The position numbers and the translations under genes are program-made. A DNA stretch of 31,570 nucleotides, taken from NCBI GenBank assembly GCA_032718475.1, contig JAUCBJ010001596.1:1-31570 (forward strand), read 5' to 3'. This DNA is from Nemertoderma westbladi. Lineage: Eukaryota > Xenacoelomorpha > Nemertodermatida > Nemertodermatidae. The number at the start of each line of letters is the position of its first letter. The first letter of the stretch is position 1. This document shows positions 28,731-31,570 of this stretch, piece by piece. A model generated the notes under the pieces. The model saw only the letters and a list, made by a program, of their open reading frames with translations, was not told where the DNA came from and did not search any database.

Positions 28731-29039
28731 GGGCGAGCCACGAAGTGAGTGAGCCTTAGCGTAGTGGTACCATTAATCAACCTGTCGTTCTGTCGTTCTG
28801 TCGTGTTCAATTTTAAACGTTAATAACTCGGCCAATCTTTGATGAAATCTATCCAAACTTGGTACACATGTTGTTTGGCAAAAGTTTAGAAATTTTCCAA
28901 GTAGAATTTCAGTGTGGCCTTCGAGAAGCTAAGATAATAGCAGTTAATTAGTTAATTAAGTTATTACGGTAAAAACACCATTTTCAACCTGCCTTTTAAA
29001 GGAAATTAATTGTTTTACAGTATAAGATTTAAATAATTA
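28731..29039. other. Repeat-like sequence with GGGGCGAGCC...GTGAGTGAGCC and TTCTGTCG triplication
   Basis: GTGGGGCGAGCCACGAAG is followed by GTGAGTGAGCC, then three TTCTGTCG units near 28787-28812. It looks like the edge of a dispersed repeat. No coding potential. Confidence 0.4.
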
Positions 29040-29097
29040 TAATTAAAAACTATACAGATGTAATCCCCATACGCCATTCTATTATAGTTTTTAATTA
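29040..29097. repeat. 15-bp perfect inverted repeat, 28-base spacer
   Basis: TAATTAAAAACTATA (29040-29054) pairs exactly with TATAGTTTTTAATTA (29083-29097). Confidence 0.85.
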
Positions 29098-29749
29098 GTT
29101 CAAGTGATTTGCTTTAATAATTGTGTCTTTAATTGATCTAAAGTAATTAAAACGGCAAAAAAAATTTATTCTCATTAAATACTGCTCATTTATTGGCCAA
29201 CATGCTGGTACATAGATGGGATGTGTGTGTCATTCCCAGTTGCTGGGAATGATTATTGGTCAAGTCTCTGCTGCTGGCTGGGAGTTGTTGCTAAGACTAA
29301 CCAGAGAGGAATAGTAATAGACAACCAGTATTGCTATTCCAGCCCAGACAGCATTCTTTAAATTCACTATAAATGTTGTATTGCTATCTCAGGTAAATGA
29401 CAGATATCATAACATAAATACTATCCATGGCATGGCTGTTGTGTAGGCTTCTGAAATAGTTTATTCCACAATGTATATGTCTGGTTATTTTTTAATTGAA
29501 TTTTTGCAAAGTAGTAAAATTAATGTTCTTAAAAATAATATTATTATTTTATATGTAACCTAGGAAATTAGCTACATTTTTTCGCTGCAGCTTTAAGAGT
29601 GTACATTAATTTAATATTATTTCAATACCCATATTACTACATCGGCATAAGATGCGTTGGCGTTGTATCACACATCTCCACATATCACACATATCCACAT
29701 AGATGTATCAACAGTTACTCGCACAGTTTCGAAACTTCGCATAGTTATA
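29098..29749. other. Gene-free interval
   Basis: AT-rich. A short dyad CATTCCCAGTTGCTGGGAATG lies at 29231-29251. Nothing else was recognised. Confidence 0.4.
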
Positions 29750-30055
29750 ACTGTATAAAGATCGTCAGTCTGCGTTTAGGAAAAATATTTTATAACAAAA
29801 CAGGACAAGCGACGAGCGCAACGAGGCATATAATGAAGACGAGTACTGCGTTGACTAAATTATTATATAAACCACCTGGCTTCACATATTGATCGCATCC
29901 CTAGTTATTATTATTATAAAGAACGTCCTAGCCTGCGTTTAAGAAATATATTTAAATACAAAACAGGACGAAAGCAACGAGGCTTATAATGAATACGAGT
30001 ACTGCGTTTATTATATTCCTATAAACCACCTGGCTTTGCATATTGAACGTGCGAT
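29750..30055 (+). repeat. Two tandem copies of a ~163-bp unit
   Basis: Shared blocks in order are CTGCGTTTA, AAAACAGGAC, CGAGGC, TATAATGAA, ACGAGTACTGCGTT and ATAAACCACCTGGCTT. The second copy is offset by about 163 bases. The block GACGAGC...CGAGGCAT followed by GACGAGT also occurs at 18898-18930 inside the P-like element. Confidence 0.85.
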
Positions 30056-30126
30056 TGGAAATAAGTTCGTGCTACCCTTCCGTGGGTGGTAGATGTCGCG
30101 GTTATGTATTGGTGGTTGGGAAGGGT

Positions 30127-30141
30127 GGGGGGGGGGGGGGG
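30127..30141. repeat. 15-G homopolymer
   Basis: It lies directly against the TG start of LTR-like repeat copy B. Confidence 0.9.
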
Positions 30142-31570
30142 TGTAAAAGCTTTTGTGGGATAACTGATTCGTTTGCCTTGTTGGCCAGTTCCCCCCCAGT
30201 CGCTAAGAATACTCTCAAAGTGATCTACAGCTAAAAATAGTGCAAGTTACCAGCTTATTGGCTGATTTGCTGTACGCAGGCATCTGGGCTCTGTTTAATC
30301 GGCCAACAAGCCTAGGGAGGTTGCGTCATAGCCTTGTTTTTGTATCTCCCAATAGAATTTGAGTTAGCCTTGATTTCGACCTATCACAGAGTACTGAACT
30401 GAAAATTTCCTATCTCACTGCTCTTTCTCTGTGTTGAACGGGAGCTTCGTGGAATAAGAGTGGTTGGTATACTCGTGTAGAGCAGTAGTCACGAGTTTTT
30501 CAAAGCCACGAAAGAACGGCTTTTTAGTGTTTTGTGCTTTCTGCTTTTTAGCTCAACACTAGTAGGTTTAATCATAAGGACATATATCCTTTAACTGGCT
30601 GACCAAACGCACCTGATTACTGACTGATGGTCTTAACTCAAAACAAACTGGCACGATTGATCTGTCAATACTGTGTACTGCTATTTGTTGTCGGTTATTC
30701 ATTATATTTGTTGATGAATTATTATATTTGGAATAACGATCAATAACCCCGAAACCCAATATTCTTGATATACCGAAGGTAAGAGAGAAAGGTTATCAAT
30801 AACGATTGTGACTTATGTTAAAGTGGTTTGAAGTGAATCTAATGTTATTTGGTAGACCCTACATGAGTCAGTCTGTGTTCCTTTTATATGTGACTAAAAT
30901 CAGTAAAGATTGGCAGATTAGTGTGCAGTATTGTGCAGCATTGTGTGCGAGTGAGTCTGTTAAAGAAGCAATTCCTAAAGAATGCGCCATATATGTGAAT
31001 TATAATTAAGCCATATCGTTGTGAGTAGTTTAAGTCATAACTCTGTTTATATAGATAAAGTGCCACGTCCTAAAGGAACTGTTAATATTCCCGAAGGTAA
31101 ATAATATTGTCAGAGATTATATAATACTGTCAGTCGAATAATACATTAGGCTTACATAGCAATAAAATTAAACCGTCGAACCCAATCTCCCGGGAATATC
31201 CAGCGGGTGAATGGTCGCGCACGGATTGGTTTCGACTAGTGTAGTGAATCAAATACTTGTCATAGGCTAAAAAGCGATTTAATATCTAGAAGACATCTTA
31301 ATTTGGCGGGTTAAACTGCCAAAGGTCTGAAAGCGCGAACATTAAAGGATATAGCTTCTTTGTTGCAGTAAGCAATAAAGTTGAAAGTACCGGTCAACCG
31401 GTAAACCTGAATCGGTACATCTGTAGGTCAGTAGGCCCAACCGCTAGAACCGGTACTTCTGTAGGTCCGTAGGCCTAACTGTCCTAACCGGTACTTCCCG
31501 TATAAGTACATTAGTATTATTCGATTTGATTGTTGTATACCGGTAGGTCTTAGTATTTAATCAGGGAACG
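30142..31570 (+). repeat. LTR-like dispersed repeat, copy B (continues past window end)
   Basis: It is collinear with 14466-15945, with an offset drifting from 15,676 to about 15,621 bases through small indels. It starts TGTAAAAGCTTTTGTGGGAT. It contains two units of the 38-bp minisatellite at 31411 and 31449. Cut by the window edge. Confidence 0.7.

Overview
This is eukaryotic, almost certainly animal, nuclear DNA. It is AT-rich and intron-tolerant, and it is crowded with metazoan-type transposable elements: a Penelope-like retroelement, a PHD-finger non-LTR retrotransposon, MULE-like and P-like DNA transposons, and a Polinton/adintovirus-like relic. The abundance of words such as AGGCCTA and ACCGGTA recalls marine deuterostomes (echinoderm, hemichordate), but that is only an impression. 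I see no host cellular gene, tRNA, rRNA, CRISPR array or bacterial feature. The window reads as a nest of mobile elements.

Left part (1-8517): the 3' part of a Penelope-like element (reverse transcriptase plus GIY-YIG nuclease) is open from the window edge to 2024. A hammerhead-ribozyme-like fold lies downstream at 2778-2819. From 2985 to 7527 lie pieces of an integrated Polinton/adintovirus-like DNA virus: a basic capsid-associated protein, the N-terminal part of an F54H12.2-like jelly-roll-type protein, a frameshifted retroviral-type integrase, the C-terminal part of the F54H12.2-like protein, and a frameshifted adenain-like protease. The F54H12.2-like gene is split by about 2.4 kb that holds the integrase relic, a perfect 32-base palindrome and a decayed MULE transposase.

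Middle part (8518-24264): a 15.7-kb element is bounded by 6-bp target duplications (TGAACC) and begins TATGGCG and ends CGCCATA. Its terminal inverted repeats are about 1 kb long and consist mostly of a roughly 42-bp dyad-bearing repeat. Its interior is filled by other elements: an intact 1097-codon LINE on the minus strand, an LTR-like repeat, a 936-bp MULE-type MITE with 9-bp duplications, a 2656-bp P-like element with 8-bp duplications and a damaged THAP gene, and a decayed LINE ORF1-type gene. No transposase that would mobilise the large element itself was recognised.

Right part (24265-31570): two related unrecognised reading frames share the motif VSGRVPQTF. They are followed by a 14-unit 68-bp satellite whose monomer also occurs once inside the P-like element, by miscellaneous repeats, and by a second copy of the LTR-like repeat that runs off the window end. 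Nothing here forms a working pathway. The interest lies in the boundaries, nesting order and unusual repeat architecture.
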